From contig OY365818.1 of NCBI GenBank assembly GCA_959347315.1, positions 61,001-125,000 of the forward strand: DNA of 64,000 nt. The letters are read 5' to 3'. This stretch comes from Bimastos eiseni (lineage: Eukaryota; Annelida; Clitellata; Crassiclitellata; Lumbricidae). Under the pieces are notes generated by a model. That model did no database searches. It was not told where the DNA came from and was given only the letters and a program-made list of their open reading frames with translations. This document shows, in pieces, positions 53,146-63,641 of this stretch (position 1 is the stretch's first letter; each line of letters begins with the position of its first letter). Position numbers and translations under genes: made by a program.

Positions 53146-53534
53146 CGGAAGAGAGTTGGTTGGAGCACTCCAGAATGGAAAATGGTCGAATCGGGTCTGG
53201 ATAGATGACAAAAAGAAACTCCTGTTCAGCTTTTGTGCCATCGGCGTTTACTTGGCCTTGCTTTGTGTATAAATAAGTTCTCAATCTGGCATTTGCTTTA
53301 ACCGTTCGCCTATCTTCTTGTCCATTAGCGAAGAAGAGGAGAATTACTTTTAGCTGCTGTAAAAATCGAGCAGTACCATAGGATAAGCAGAAAGACGCCA
53401 TCCAATCGCCGCCAGTCGATTCTCTAAGTGCCTTGGCCAGCTACTTAAGGAAGATTCACGGCCGTTGTCTCCTCTCTCACTGACGCCCGGATCGCATTGA
53501 AGAGAATCATTTCTTCCTATTCTCATCATCTCCG
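53002..53534. repeat. 42-bp exact direct repeat pair, 491 bp apart
   Basis: The segment starting CGCATTGAAGAGAATC and ending CTCATCATCTCCG occurs at 53,002-53,043 and, base for base, at 53,493-53,534. The flanks are unrelated. The left copy lies inside the 24-bp minisatellite, so it looks like a local templated insertion copied from the right-hand site. Confidence 0.85.
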
Positions 53535-53710
53535 TCCTTCGTCTGTTTCTCTGTGAAATTCATCGTTTGCTGTAAGTTCTGGACTGGCAATCACTCGCAG
53601 TTTGGTTCAGTTGAGCGGCGTATTGTGTGTCTGTCATGCAGTACGGGTACCGATACTACAAGATTGCTAATTGAGATAGGTCAGTTAAGATATGTGTTAA
53701 AAATGGACAG

Positions 53711-53935
53711 ATGAAGGGACAGACAGGCATACAAAACCCGATAGCCTTTCCCTTTCACTCCTGCGTCAACCATGGACCCCTTATGACTTCAACGAATCGA
53801 GTCGTAAAATACTTTAACACTGCGTTCATCCGACGGATGAACGCATTGTTAGATTTCGTTTCGATGGTGGAGACGACAGAGTTAGACGACGAAGAAGAAG
53901 AATTGATTCCGTTGGCAGAAGTGTCTGATAAATGA
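53711..53935 (+). CDS. Unassigned 74-codon frame with acidic C-terminus (doubtful)
   Basis: The frame reads M-K-G-Q-T-G at its start, contains a basic/helical stretch (VVKYFNTAFIRRMNALLDFV) and ends in T-E-L-D-D-E-E-E-E-L-I-P-L-A-E-V-S-D-K before TGA. I recognise no family. The composition is less repetitive than its surroundings, so it could be a terminal exon, but no upstream exon or polyadenylation signal was tied to it. It may equally be chance. Confidence 0.15.
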   Translation: MKGQTGIQNPIAFPFHSCVNHGPLMTSTNRVVKYFNTAFIRRMNALLDFVSMVETTELDDEEEELIPLAEVSDK

Positions 53936-54339
53936 CGTCATTGTCTTAGGTATCGTTAGTCGGTATATACTTTACGAAACAAAGCAGATACGAAAACGGT
54001 TAAAAAGAACAACGGAATCCTCGATTATGGCTTTAGGTGAAGTCAAAGAGAGTATATCTGCGTCTACGTACATGGCTATCAGAGCCACAGTCTGTGTGTT
54101 TGGTTGGCTGTCTGCCAATCATTGCAGGGCTATCATAGATGTAGTTGGCTACTGCAGTCTTTCTATGTGTTATTCTCCCCAGCCACATACTATCTCCAAA
54201 ATACACGTCCTATCAAATGGTCGGACAGAAAGAAGTGTGTGAGGCATGGTATACATGGACGAAGCTAGAGTTCGAGGGTCTGATAGGAGGATAAGCGTGA
54301 AGTGTATACATCGTCTCCTCTTCACCGACTATGTTCATC

Positions 54340-54441
54340 CGTTGCATGAGTTGTCTGTGTTGTTTGTGTTGCTTGTGTTGTCTGTGTTGACTATGTTGCT
54401 TGAGTTGCCTGTGTTGCCTGTGTTTCCTATGTTGCCTGTGG
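54340..54441. repeat. 9-bp minisatellite (TGTGTTGCC-type)
   Basis: About eleven imperfect copies of TGTGTTGYY, for example TTGTCTGTGTTGTTTGTG and GTTGCCTGTGTTGCCTGTG. On the minus strand it reads as H-R-Q / H-K-Q triplets. It sits in an otherwise featureless stretch, 53,936-54,775. Confidence 0.85.
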
Positions 54442-54775
54442 ACAGTTGTTGCACTTTGGATTCGATTTGCGATAAGGGCAAAGGAAGGACGAAGATTTCC
54501 TTCTCCTGGATGTCGTGTGTTTAACGGCTTACTGATAAAGCTGTGGTCGCTGCACCCGAGCCACGTTTTGTCATCACAGCAGCCGAAGAAGCATTGCCTT
54601 AGCCCGATGCTACATACAGCGAAGATTAATTGTTTCAATACTAGCAGAATAAATAGACAGCAGTAGTCCTAATATTAACCAAACTGTGGCCCCAATGACC
54701 GGTAGTTCAATTGTCACGAATTCTGTTGAACCGCTGTCAAATAATAGATGTGTACGTTGGTCGATTCGATCGATC

Positions 54776-54940
54776 GATCGAGACAGACATATAGACAGAG
54801 AGAAAGAGAGGTAGAGGGTTAGAGAAACCGAGTGAAAGAGAGGGATAGGGACATACAGACACAGCGAGCAGGAAAGGGAGAGACAGACAGAGAGGAAGAG
54901 AGGGAGAGAGACAGAGAGAGAAGGGAGAGATGATCGAGTG
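54776..54940. repeat. Purine-rich GAGA/GACA simple repeat
   Basis: Begins with GATCGATCGATCGA and continues with AGACAGACATATAGACAGAG, GAGAGAGGAAGAGAGGGAG and similar. Same strand polarity and GACA flavour as the main satellite. Confidence 0.8.
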
Positions 54941-55214
54941 AGGTCGTTCATAACGTCGAATAGTGAACACGATCCTCGTACTCGTTTACTTAATATTGAT
55001 GCATCGAGACAATAAAACAACAAAGAAGAAGAAGTCGATAGACGACGTTTGCGACTGACTGCAATCCCAACACATTTACCATCTCAGGTAAACTTCGAGG
55101 CTAGTGTACGTTTTGCATATTAGCGATCATAGCTATCAGGAATTCCCTGTTTTAAACTGAGGTAGTTATCATCATAGTATGGGTTTTTCTCTTCTTAGTC
55201 TGCTGATATATAGT

Positions 55215-55290
55215 GTTATTGTAAAGCGCCATTGTATCGGCATGGCTGTGTTACGGCGCTTTAGAAATCCTAACCCTATCCCTAACCCGT

Positions 55291-55324
<34 letters not shown>

Positions 55325-55364
55325 TATCATTAATAACAGTAATAACAGTAATAATAATAATAAT

Positions 55365-55401
<37 letters not shown>

Positions 55402-55460
55402 TAATAATATTAATGATTATAATAATAATAAAAACGAATATAATAATAATAATAATAAAC
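55215..55460 (+). repeat. LINE/SINE-like 3' tail with (TAA)n microsatellite
   Basis: TAAAGCGCC...GGCGCTTTAGAAATCC (55,219-55,270) is the paired GCGC motif typical of L2/CR1-type retroelement 3' ends. It is followed by telomere-like CCTAACCCTATCCCTAACCC (55,269-55,288) and then more than 150 bp of imperfect TAA/AAT repeats. Only the 3' end is present. Confidence 0.5.
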
Positions 55461-55548
55461 ATTATAGCAGTTTAATCTTCTTGTCACAAGATGGTTCACA
55501 CTTTACCTCACAACAACGATCGCATCGAGTCTGCATAAACCCATCCGA

Positions 55549-55612
55549 TTAGGGTTGGGGTAGGGTGGCGGTTGGGGTTTGGGGTTGGGGTGTAGTAGAA
55601 GTGGGTTGAGGT
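55549..55612 (+). repeat. G-rich tract with quadruplex potential
   Basis: Contains TTAGGGTTGGGGTAGGGTGG and TTGGGGTTTGGGGTTGGGG, many runs of three to four G separated by 1-3 bases. The sequence is telomere-like but degenerate. Confidence 0.7.
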
Positions 55613-55796
55613 GTAGTGAAGCCCACTCGCGACAATTATTGTGTAGCTGGCTGGTCATTCAAATGAGGACTGGGTTAAATGTAGCCATGAATATTGTATA
55701 ATCCATAAATTTAGCCAAACAATCCTGAGAATGCGTTAGTAGGCGTATTAGAAATATCTGAAGTTGCCAAAAGTGAAAGCATTGTCTTCTACTTAC

Positions 55797-55999
55797 TTCT
55801 GGAAATCATCATCATCGTTTCTGACATCGATGGCAAAGGTTTCAACGTCGTCCTCGTCCTCGTCAATGTTAAGGTCGGCAGCAACGGTTTCTCAATCGAC
55901 GAACAGCAACTGCGGCGCCACTTTGGTTGCAAGAAGTCACGACGACATGCTAGAGTAACCGATGACCGAGAATATGCACAGAACGACGGCGGACGACAT
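55797..55999 (-). pseudogene. Possible decayed signal-peptide exon with two in-frame TGA codons
   Basis: Starting at ATG (55,999-55,997, context AAAGAATGT), the frame reads MSSAVVLCIFSVIGYSSMSS, a good signal-peptide shape, then TGA, then LLATKVAPQLLFVD, a second TGA, then ETVAADLNIDEDEDDVETF and a Asp-rich end D-D-D-D-F-Q. The open frame resumes in the same register after each TGA. The region ends at a consensus splice donor, AA|GTAAGT (55,796-55,791). Both TGA could derive from CGA (Arg) by CpG decay. No downstream exon was identified and I recognise no family. It may be a broken secreted-protein exon or coincidence. Confidence 0.3.
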
Positions 56000-56229
56000 T
56001 CTTTGTCGTCTGAGTTGAGAAACAGATCGAGACAAATGAGAAAGCGACGACTCTGTTTAAGAATTAAAACCAGTTGATGTGAAGAGAATGTCCAGTCTTC
56101 TCGTTCTTCTCATCCGCTAGAACAACCGACGATTCTAAACCTAAGCAGATATTTCTCAGCCGCTCTGCACGTCGCCTCTTCGTATTGTATACAACTATGC
56201 ACTCCACATGACTCTAAGTGTGTCCGCCC

Positions 56230-56500
56230 GAATGTCCACAGGCAGGCAAGCAGAGAGACAGGCAGACAGACAGACAAGGAGGAAGACAGATGAGAAGGTC
56301 GGCACACGGCGGGCGGGCAGAAGCTGGGATTGCAGGAGGTCAGGTCGCTGTCTCTATGCAGGGCTGGGCCGTCGTCGTCGTCGTCGTAGTGGGAGCCAGA
56401 TGGCGGCAGGCAGCAGCAGCAGCCGCAGCCGGGCATCATCTTCAGCTAAGGCCATTGCGCATGAGCAGCAGCAGCAGCAGCAGCAGCAGCCTGGTCGTCA
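56230..56500 (+). repeat. Purine-rich and CAG-repeat low-complexity stretch
   Basis: GGCAGGCAAGCAGAGAGACAGG and AGACAGACAGACAAGG (56,238-56,285), CGTCGTCGTCGTCGTCG (56,371-56,388), CAGCAGCAGCAG at 56,411-56,422 and (CAG)8 at 56,466-56,489. Plus frames crossing it encode only Q-, S-, R- or A-rich low complexity and show no domain; I do not call a gene. Confidence 0.75.
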
Positions 56501-56685
56501 TCAACGAAGACAAGACAGCACAAGCAACGAGCGACCACAGCCCAACGCAACCAACGGCCAGTCAACATCGGTCGTCCGATTCACAGCGTCATCCTCTTCA
56601 AACCGTTTACATACTCAGCCACACAAATGACAGCAAATCCACACATTCCAGGCTTCCATGTACCTGTTGGTAATCTCGTCGTTCC

Positions 56686-56830
56686 GCCTTTCCCTCCATC
56701 CATCCGTCCGTTCTCCAGTCCGTCCATCCGTCCGTCCGTTCTTCGGTACGTCCGTCCGTCCGTCCGTCCGCCTTTCCCTCCATCCATCCGTCCGTTCATG
56801 CGTCCGTCCATCCCCGTCCGTACCGTCCGT
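56686..56830. repeat. (CCGT)n/(CCAT)n minisatellite
   Basis: CCGTCCGTCCGTCCG and CCATCCATCCGTCCG repeats. A longer duplicate beginning CGCCTTTCCCTCCATC occurs at 56,686 and 56,769 (83-bp spacing). On the minus strand the motif is GGAC/GGAT, the same family as the 43.6-44.1-kb array. Confidence 0.85.
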
Positions 56831-56839
56831 CCTTTCTTG

Positions 56840-57840
56840 TTAACGACAAGGAAATTATGCAGCGACAATATAATGTTGCATATATGGCGAGTGTGAGAAT
56901 CTGTGACACGAGTCATAAAGACAAATCTGTTTGTGTGCTGGATGCATGGAAAACAAAGGAGAAAATGTCTAAGGAAGATCTTTATGCAAAATAAAACTGT
57001 GTGAGAAATGCTGCAAAGCTGCTGTCAAAGATAGTATTGAATGTGATATTGCAAATATTGTTACATCCATTGTAAGTTTATGGATGTTGATCCGTCAACG
57101 TACAAAATATTAATGCAGGCGCAATCCTTGTTATGGTGCTGTAGTAAAGGAGTTGTAAAGACATGGATGAGACTTAAAGAAGGACAAAACGAGTTGGAGA
57201 ATGCAGTAAAGAAAAGTAAGAAAGGAGTTGAAGGCGAGACTCGACAAAATTGAATAGAGATTAAACAACAGCAAAGAACGAGAAGCGATCGTACCCTTTG
57301 GTCGTCAGCCACCTGTTAGTGAACCATTTGACCTGACTAGTATGGAAATCTGTTGCCATGTATTGTTCACGATTCAAACTCATCGTTCCCCTTCCAACCC
57401 CACACTGCTCCACCCGTCCGTCACTTAAATTTGCAAATCGCTCCATAGCCACAACTAAAAAAGGAAGACTTTGAGTCGAGATCGAGACAAAAAAAAGAGC
57501 AGAAAGGACACACAAACTAATGTAGCTGAACACAGCTAAGAATCAAGTTCGCGCACTGAAAATTCACAGTTAATGTCTATATTTTAGCCCGGATACCGGT
57601 TTCAGGTTAATAGAAAGAATTATGGTCTGGACAAGCGAAAAGTTTTCAACCCCCAGTTCAAATCTGATAATTCAAAGCCTACGAGGAAAGATTGTGTATA
57701 TAATTATGCGATTTGACAACCATGGAAAAATAACAAATCAGAGGTGACTCGACCGAGACGTATCAGATAGTAACAGGAAAGGACACCAGTCAATTGGTTT
57801 TTTAAATTATCTGTAGATCATAGAACCAAAGGTCATGCAT
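56840..57840. other. No recognisable gene
   Basis: Mixed AT-leaning sequence. Minus frames at 57,061-57,312 and 57,261-57,533 are Leu/Ser/Phe-rich and lack domains. Nothing supported. Confidence 0.35.
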
Positions 57841-57894
57841 AATAAGTCTTGAAGAAGAAGAAGAAGAAGAATAAGTCTTGAAGAAGAAGAAGAA
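57841..57894. repeat. 29-bp GAA-rich duplication
   Basis: AATAAGTCTTGAAGAAGAAG occurs at 57,841 and again 29 bp later, each copy ending in a GAA run. Confidence 0.85.
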
Positions 57895-57899
57895 TGCGT

Positions 57900-59310
57900 A
57901 ATGAATGCGCGAATAAATATAAAAGGAAGACAGGAAGACTAATGCTACGGGGAGAGTAAGACAACGGAGTAGGAAGACGAAGAAGGATGACGGAAGAAGT
58001 GGTTCTCACTCAGCCACAAGTCTCCGGAACCAATATGAATGTTATGTTATATGCTTCTGTTCGCTATGAAAGTTCACTCACGGTTTTACGACGACAAAGG
58101 ACTGTAGCGCCCATGCTGCAGCATTAATGTATTCGAAAAGCTTTCAGGTTCATTCGTTGGTAAGTTGGTATTAATGTATAAATGCGAGTATTATCCAAGG
58201 GTATGTCTGGTCAAAGACACGTTTTGGCTACAATTTCCAGCCAAAACTTCTCCTATCTGGATACCGATTATTCCAATACGCAGATAATTACTCATATTTG
58301 GTGATCCCATGATATAATAATTCTTTTATAAATTGAGAACTCGACAAAATAGCACAATGGTGCAGTAGCTGCAATCAACACCTGAATAAGAGTTAGTCCT
58401 GCGAAATAATCACAATGCGACAACACACCACACAACCAAGATACCATCTAACCAATTGCTCGGATATAACTACAGGCAAATGAAAAATTCTGGAAGTAAT
58501 AATTTTCATTCTCCATAACATAATATCAATAAGAACTATGTGCAATACGTTTTGCCCGACGAGCTTCACCTGGTGGCGGGGGGGGGGGCATTTGCAAATG
58601 GGGATGAGAGAGAACGCACCTACTACACCCATTAATATAATGGGAAATTGAAATTAAAGCACCCCTACTGTTGAAGTGCTGTGTGTAAACACACAGCTTT
58701 CCCATGTCTGACCAGGGCAGGGATTCCCAGGGAATGCCTTCGTGTATTACTACCACACACGCGTGAAACCGGATAGACCCTGCCTGTACAATCGCAATAT
58801 ACCATGCTATGACCCCCACATAAAAGACCTTCACCACAGCTAATACTCTATTGTCTCAAACACATTGCTATTCACATTACTCTTTATTAGCATCGATATT
58901 ATTATTATTCTGATGCTTAATCATTGCTTTCGATTGATGTCACATTGTACAATTAAAAATGGTGTATTAACGACTTCACTTCTTACCTGCAACATGCGAC
59001 GTCTGGTGACTCACCATGCATTTTAAAACTATCAGCGCAATGTTTCTTGAAATTTGTTAATAGATCCTACCATATTTGGGCCTCATGTACTTTCAGTGAA
59101 GGCACTAGAGATATAGACATTTTGATGAAATCTACGAATCTTCGTCTCCAAACTGTTTCATTGTTAAATGTATAAAAATCACATAGAGTTTTTACACTTT
59201 GATTGCTATTGTTGCTGTTCACGCATTCCTCTGCATTTCACACTTTATCATCCTCAATGAAACCTGACTTAGAAACCCTGTAGGCCTAAAGACAAAACTC
59301 GTCATAATAT
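57900..59310. other. Intergenic, downstream of the minus-strand gene
   Basis: No recognisable gene. A G11-12 run is at about 58,577-58,588 (GGTGGCGGGGGGGGGGG). A minus frame at 58,526-58,837 crosses it but gives only a Pro run and no domain. Confidence 0.4.
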
Positions 59311-59314
59311 GGTT

Positions 59315-59320
59315 TTTATT
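59315..59320 (-). promoter_or_regulatory. AATAAA polyadenylation signal
   Basis: AATAAA on the minus strand, about 73 bp beyond the TAA stop of the coactivator-like gene, in an AT-rich 3' UTR. The canonical hexamer close to the stop supports this as the gene's 3' end. Confidence 0.75.
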
Positions 59321-59392
59321 ATGTTTAATGTTTTAATATGGTAAATATACAGCAATTTAAGTCTAGAGTTATTATTGTTCGGCAGCAGGTAA

Positions 59393-59452
59393 TTACAGAA
59401 ATATGTCCATCATTTGAATATCCATAGAGAGCAAATCTCGTCCAAAGTCATC
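59393..59452 (-). CDS. Terminal coding exon of coactivator-like gene
   Basis: The acceptor TTTTTTTCAG lies just before 59,452. The exon reads D-D-F-G-R-D-L-L-S-M-D-I-Q-M-M-D-I-F-L and stops at TAA (59,395-59,393). It joins exon 59,831-60,003 in phase 0 across an intron of about 378 bp. The end is acidic and hydrophobic, as in transactivation tails. Read across the junction, D-E-L-V-S-S-L-T-D-D-F-G-R-D-L-L resembles the E-E-L-M-P-S-L-Q-E-A-L-S-S-D-I-L stretch near the YAP1 C-terminus. The conserved F-L-T-W-L PDZ ligand of YAP is absent; the last residues I-F-L could be a class II PDZ ligand (inference). Confidence 0.8.
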   Translation of the reverse strand, partial: DDFGRDLLSMDIQMMDIFL

Positions 59453-59830
59453 CTGAAAAAAATAGGAAATTAGTAGTCATGAAAATTAATGCAAAACTTT
59501 GTGTTCATAATTAAAGCTTTAAAATAATAACAGACTTTAAAATGATGGTCGCTTTAACGGAATACAGCAACAGTGGTGGTGTATTTCTGAAATGAAATGC
59601 TTGAGCGTCTATGTGCAATGTACATGAAGCCAGTCAATGAAGAAAAATCCATTTACACAATTCACACACCAAAGTGTGACGCACTAAACGATCTGTGAAG
59701 AGAGGAGCTAAGCTTCACTGCCTCATGCAACGGTGTTAGGACAAGCAGAAGACAAAGAAATACAGCTTTCGAGTCATTGTACAGTTTGCAGAATGGATGA
59801 TTGAACTGCAAGTTAAAAGTCTAAACTTAC

Positions 59831-60003
59831 AGTCAATGACGACACAAGTTCATCACTATCCATAGGAATTGAATCATTAACCGCCGTCTGTGCTTCTGAT
59901 TGATCTTCATCCAAATGAAGAGAACTCGTCAGTCCATTCAACGCGTATTGAGACGGTTGTTGCTGCTGCTGTGAATCGGGGCAGTGAGAAAGATTATTAC
60001 TAC
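59831..60003 (-). CDS. Internal exon: Q-rich then acidic, coactivator-like gene
   Basis: The acceptor (GTAACAG) and donor (ACT|GTAAGT) are both good. With the G carried from the preceding exon, 174 bases make 58 codons: G-S-N-N-L-S-H-C-P-D-S, then five Gln, then P-S-Q-Y-A-L-N-G-L-T-S-S-L, then an acidic part (H-L-D-E-D-Q-S-E-A) and D-S-I-P-M-D-S-D-E-L-V-S-S-L-T. The Gln run followed by acidic/hydrophobic segments looks like a transcriptional activation domain. Only this frame is open across the exon and phases agree on both sides. Confidence 0.82.
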
Positions 60004-60199
60004 CTGTTACAAAAATTTAAAGATCTTGTTAGCACTCAACATGAGCAGTTATGATGCTTCACAATTAACTTTAAATCTGACATATTGTGGACACTGGTGA
60101 AAGGTAAACCATTCTAGAAGCTGAAAGCCATATGCAACGAAAGCCAAAAACTATCTGAATTGCATAATAGACCATCATCGTGCCTGGAGCAGTAAACTC

Positions 60200-60331
60200 C
60201 AGAGGCGTCCAGATGCAAATGCCTCTAATTTCAAGTAGGGGGATATATTTTGCGTCTTAGGGGAATATCTTGCCTTCCTGAAACTTGGAACCAGGGTTTG
60301 CCTCCATCACTCAGAGGGATTGACGCCTCTG
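60200..60331 (+). mobile_element. Small hAT-type MITE (copy 2), intact, intronic
   Basis: 132 bp with perfect 10-bp terminal inverted repeats CAGAGGCGTC and an exact 8-bp target duplication GTAAACTC at 60,192-60,199 and 60,332-60,339. The interior shares ATCTTGCCTTCCTGAAACTT with copy 1 at 44.5 kb. It is non-coding. It lies in the intron between the exons at 60,003 and 61,891 and does not touch splice sites. Confidence 0.9.
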
Positions 60332-61890
60332 GTAAACTCGCTCAATCGATCACCCAGCACAACTCAAGACAAATCGCATTGTCTTTGTGAGTCATTATGC
60401 TTATTATACAAAAATTAACAATTCATTGAATGCTTTAACCACACAATAGTTAAACACTAAAAGCCAGTAATCCGTTCTCAACGAGCTGCATAGGTTGTCT
60501 CGTACATTTTATTAAATGCTCGTCATTATAGGATAACGAAATAGCAGGAGAATGCTCGATAAAACACTACCATTTGAGGAAAACCTTGCTCGTTTAAAGT
60601 CACCCCACGCCCACAGTATGTGGAAATCATGTTGTTATTATTACTAAAAATGTTCTTGCACTTTATGCAATGAGTCAGTTTGGCTTTGCTGGTGCCGTAT
60701 GAAGACCATGTAGCCTTTTTATGGGAATTTATGTAGCTATATCGTGTGGCAACCTTTGGTGACCGGTCGACATATATAGCTCAGTGGTATTGACCACCTT
60801 GTTTACTATTGCATCAGCCTAGGTATTTATAGAACTGACCTCATTGCACAATCTTAAGCCACTTCACGTGTTTTTGTACCAAACAAATGCAGGTCGCTCT
60901 ATAAAACGAACAGTCTTACAAATAATTACATTTAGACTCAGTAAGTTGAGTGATTAGATGATTAGAATTTAGATAGCATCGTAACAAGGGCTCCTGATTT
61001 AACAAGTTCAACACTTTCACAGATATATTTTTTAAGTAACATGTGCTGAGCGTGGACTTTAATGCCTCAATAGTAAGTGCAGTACGTATTAAACATGAAC
61101 TTCCATTCCAGCACCTGGTCCTATAATCACTGAAAAGACCGCATAACCAAAGCCCGTTCTTGATTTGCGCACCCGCATCGATCGCCTCAGATCTCAAAGA
61201 GCTCTCTGTTCGACGAATGATTGCAATCTCAACTGCAAGGTCCACCAGCGTCACATTATGCAGGGACTTGTGTACAAATCTGGCAAATTTCCGTTCTATC
61301 AGGTAACTGCTTGAAAAGATGGTTATCGTATGTAGCACCTGATAAGTTCAGATTGTTAAGGCCATTGCAAGAATACAGAGAAGCAATTGGTTCACCTCTA
61401 GTTAGTCAAGGACAATACTACTGATGATGCTGACCGTTATCCAGCCGTCATAAATGTGAATTATCTGCTGTATCTGAGTAGAATGGGCGTACATCCAGCT
61501 TCGAGCGTGAGTTATCCATCAAAGCATAAAATCACTCAATTGTTTCAGATGTCATTGGCTGTGTATAATTATCTTGTGCAGATTGTTATCCAGCTCAGGC
61601 AGCCGTTTTTGTATCCGAGTCTGATGAAGACTTGCACCCGTCTGGTCAGCTGTACAGTGTAACTTAATTATTCAACTAAACCAAACTTCAATTGTCCAGC
61701 ATAGAACCTTTAGTGTGGTCGGTCCTTCTTTTATAGACTGTTTTGTTTGTCATTTGACTATTCCAAACAATCCGAAAGTCCTTTTTGACCATGCCCTACT
61801 GTTATCAAGTTAAGAGTGCATCTGAGACGTTTTTTTCTGACAGAGGAGGGAGGCATTTATAAAACAAGTTTGAATTACAACAACAGTTAC

Positions 61891-61987
61891 CTGCAATGAG
61901 TTCTGCTGATACATTAGGGTCTGCAGATGTAGAGCTGAGCGCTGATCCTTGAGAATGATTAAGAAGTTCTGTCAGTAGCCTTTGCTC
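61891..61987 (-). CDS. Internal exon following the coiled coil, coactivator-like gene
   Basis: 97 bp between acceptor CTATTGTAG and donor CAG|GTAACT. It encodes E-Q-R-L-L-T-E-L-L-N-H-S-Q-G-S-A-L-S-S-T-S-A-D-P-N-V-S-A-E-L-I-A plus one base, which completes Gly with the next exon (phase 1). The first ten residues continue the charged helix of the upstream exon; the rest is a Ser-rich linker. The intron on the 3' side (about 1.9 kb) carries the intact MITE at 60,200-60,331. Confidence 0.8.
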
Positions 61988-62402
61988 CTACAATAGAACA
62001 TTGGTTTCATGTTCACATAGTTCATACACTATTCCTCAATCCTCTTCTTCCACAACATTCTTCCATATTTTATGATCAATGCTATCAGATGGTAATGCAC
62101 AGCATAAAACGCGCCATATTTAGGAGCACATCGAAATAACAGATTGAACTCATTGAGTACCTAAATTGTTTAATATGACACTTAATTTGCAATTATCCAT
62201 TTCCCAGAAAGCAATTATTTTCAATAGAAGATCATTATTAGGAATACCCTAGAAACTTAGAAATACCACATTGTTATAAGAATATTCCTTGGCTAGTGTA
62301 ACATCTATTATCAAGTCATCTGCACGAGAGTTTAAAGGCAAGTCATCACATGGTCGAGTGATGAAGTTACGAAGAAGCCCAGTGTTTCATGCAGGGCGTG
62401 TG

Positions 62403-62414
62403 TTAGGGTTAGGG
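62403..62414 (+). repeat. Telomere-like TTAGGGTTAGGG
   Basis: Two TTAGGG units in an intron of the coactivator-like gene, preceded by CAGGGCGTGTG, which could be a truncated MITE end. No right end was found. Confidence 0.5.
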
Positions 62415-63136
62415 CTAATTAACATACCATGACCTAGAGTATGCGCTGCTCATTAGTGGAATGTATTTAGTCCAGCTTGTGTGCATCGTCATCAGCTGTC
62501 CCATGCCATGACAAAAATAGAACAGAACCAGAATAAACTACAGAATCATCAATGTCTACATTGAAAATAATTGTGTACTGCATAGAGACATCAAGTGTCA
62601 CTTATATTGCTCTGATGTAGTGATGAAGACAGAGACATTGTCCTTCATCATCTACAAATATCACTTGCCTTTTCACATCTCAATGAAGCATTGATTGGTG
62701 TCAAAGCATTAAACACTATGCCATTGTTAATAACTAAACGAACCCATTCACGTGGCACTTACTGAGACAGTCACCCCATCGGAGTATTATTAGGCTGTCA
62801 ATGTTTAAAGCGTGTGGGTGTGTTTAACCAATGAAGAACAACAGAACTACTTGTATGAACAAAGTAATTGGTACATATAACCAATGCTTTTTACAAAGTC
62901 ACAGAGGAGGTCAACTTTGACAATGTATATATAAGTAAGTTATTATATTTTTTTTAAAACCTATTGCAAATAGCACTTTGGCATACATGCAGCTAATACA
63001 CGCAAGTTAAAAAGTCTATGTGCTCAAACCTTTTCAATAGCAATAATGAATTAAGGCTGAACGGTTTCAGCCATCTGAAGCAAATTATTTACGCTGAATT
63101 ACAGCACATGACCAAATTTGTCTGATCAAGTACATT

Positions 63137-63284
63137 CAGAGACGGCGATCTCGCTTGACAGTTGGGGGACACCCAATGAGAGGAGTAGGAAGTTTGGGAG
63201 GGACACACATATAAATTGTCCCCTCTCTGTAAAAGGTGGAGGGACTTGTCCCCCTAACCCTAACCCTCGGGATCGCCGCCCCTG
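63137..63284. mobile_element. Small hAT-type MITE with internal telomere-like repeat, intronic
   Basis: 148 bp. Ends CAGAGACGGCGATCTCG and, inverted, CAGGGGCGGCGATCCCG match at 14 of 17 bases. The flanking 8-mers AGTACATT (63,129-63,136) and AGTACATC (63,285-63,292) match at 7 of 8, an aged target duplication. The interior includes CCCTAACCCTAACCCT at 63,252-63,267. It sits in the intron between the exons at 61,987 and 63,642. Confidence 0.8.
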
Positions 63285-63641
63285 AGTACATCCGATGAAA
63301 GAATATCAAGTCCATAAGCACCTGAGTAATCGTTTATTGGGCATGACAGACAATAATTTCTGTTTAGCTACAAGTTTCAGGAGAAGAAGCCGACAGTAAT
63401 CTGTTGAGAGATTAATAGAAGAATTAAGTGTACGTTTTCAGCTAGACTTTGGTTCCTTTTATTTAGAAACATCTTGTCAAAAATGCCATAGCACAGAGTG
63501 ATTGAGCACAAACAAATGCCCAAAAGTATCGTTTTCCACATCTCAGTTGAACTGAAAAACAAGGCATTTGTGTGACTTAGTCAAAAGTGCACACTCTTCA
63601 TACTGTACAAAGCACAATGAAGCAAGGCACTTAACACTAAC

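Noticed and set aside
55797..55999. Selenoprotein with two Sec codons
   Set aside because: No U-x-x-C or other redox motif surrounds the TGA codons and no SECIS was recognised. A decayed exon is simpler.
56208..56673. Plus-strand Q/S/R-rich protein of 140-150 residues
   Set aside because: Two overlapping frames both look equally gene-like because CAG and CGT repeats are open in several frames; no domain or splice evidence.
57061..57533. Minus-strand frames with hydrophobic starts
   Set aside because: Short overlapping frames of biased composition, without splice partners, recognisable domains or a supporting 3' signal.
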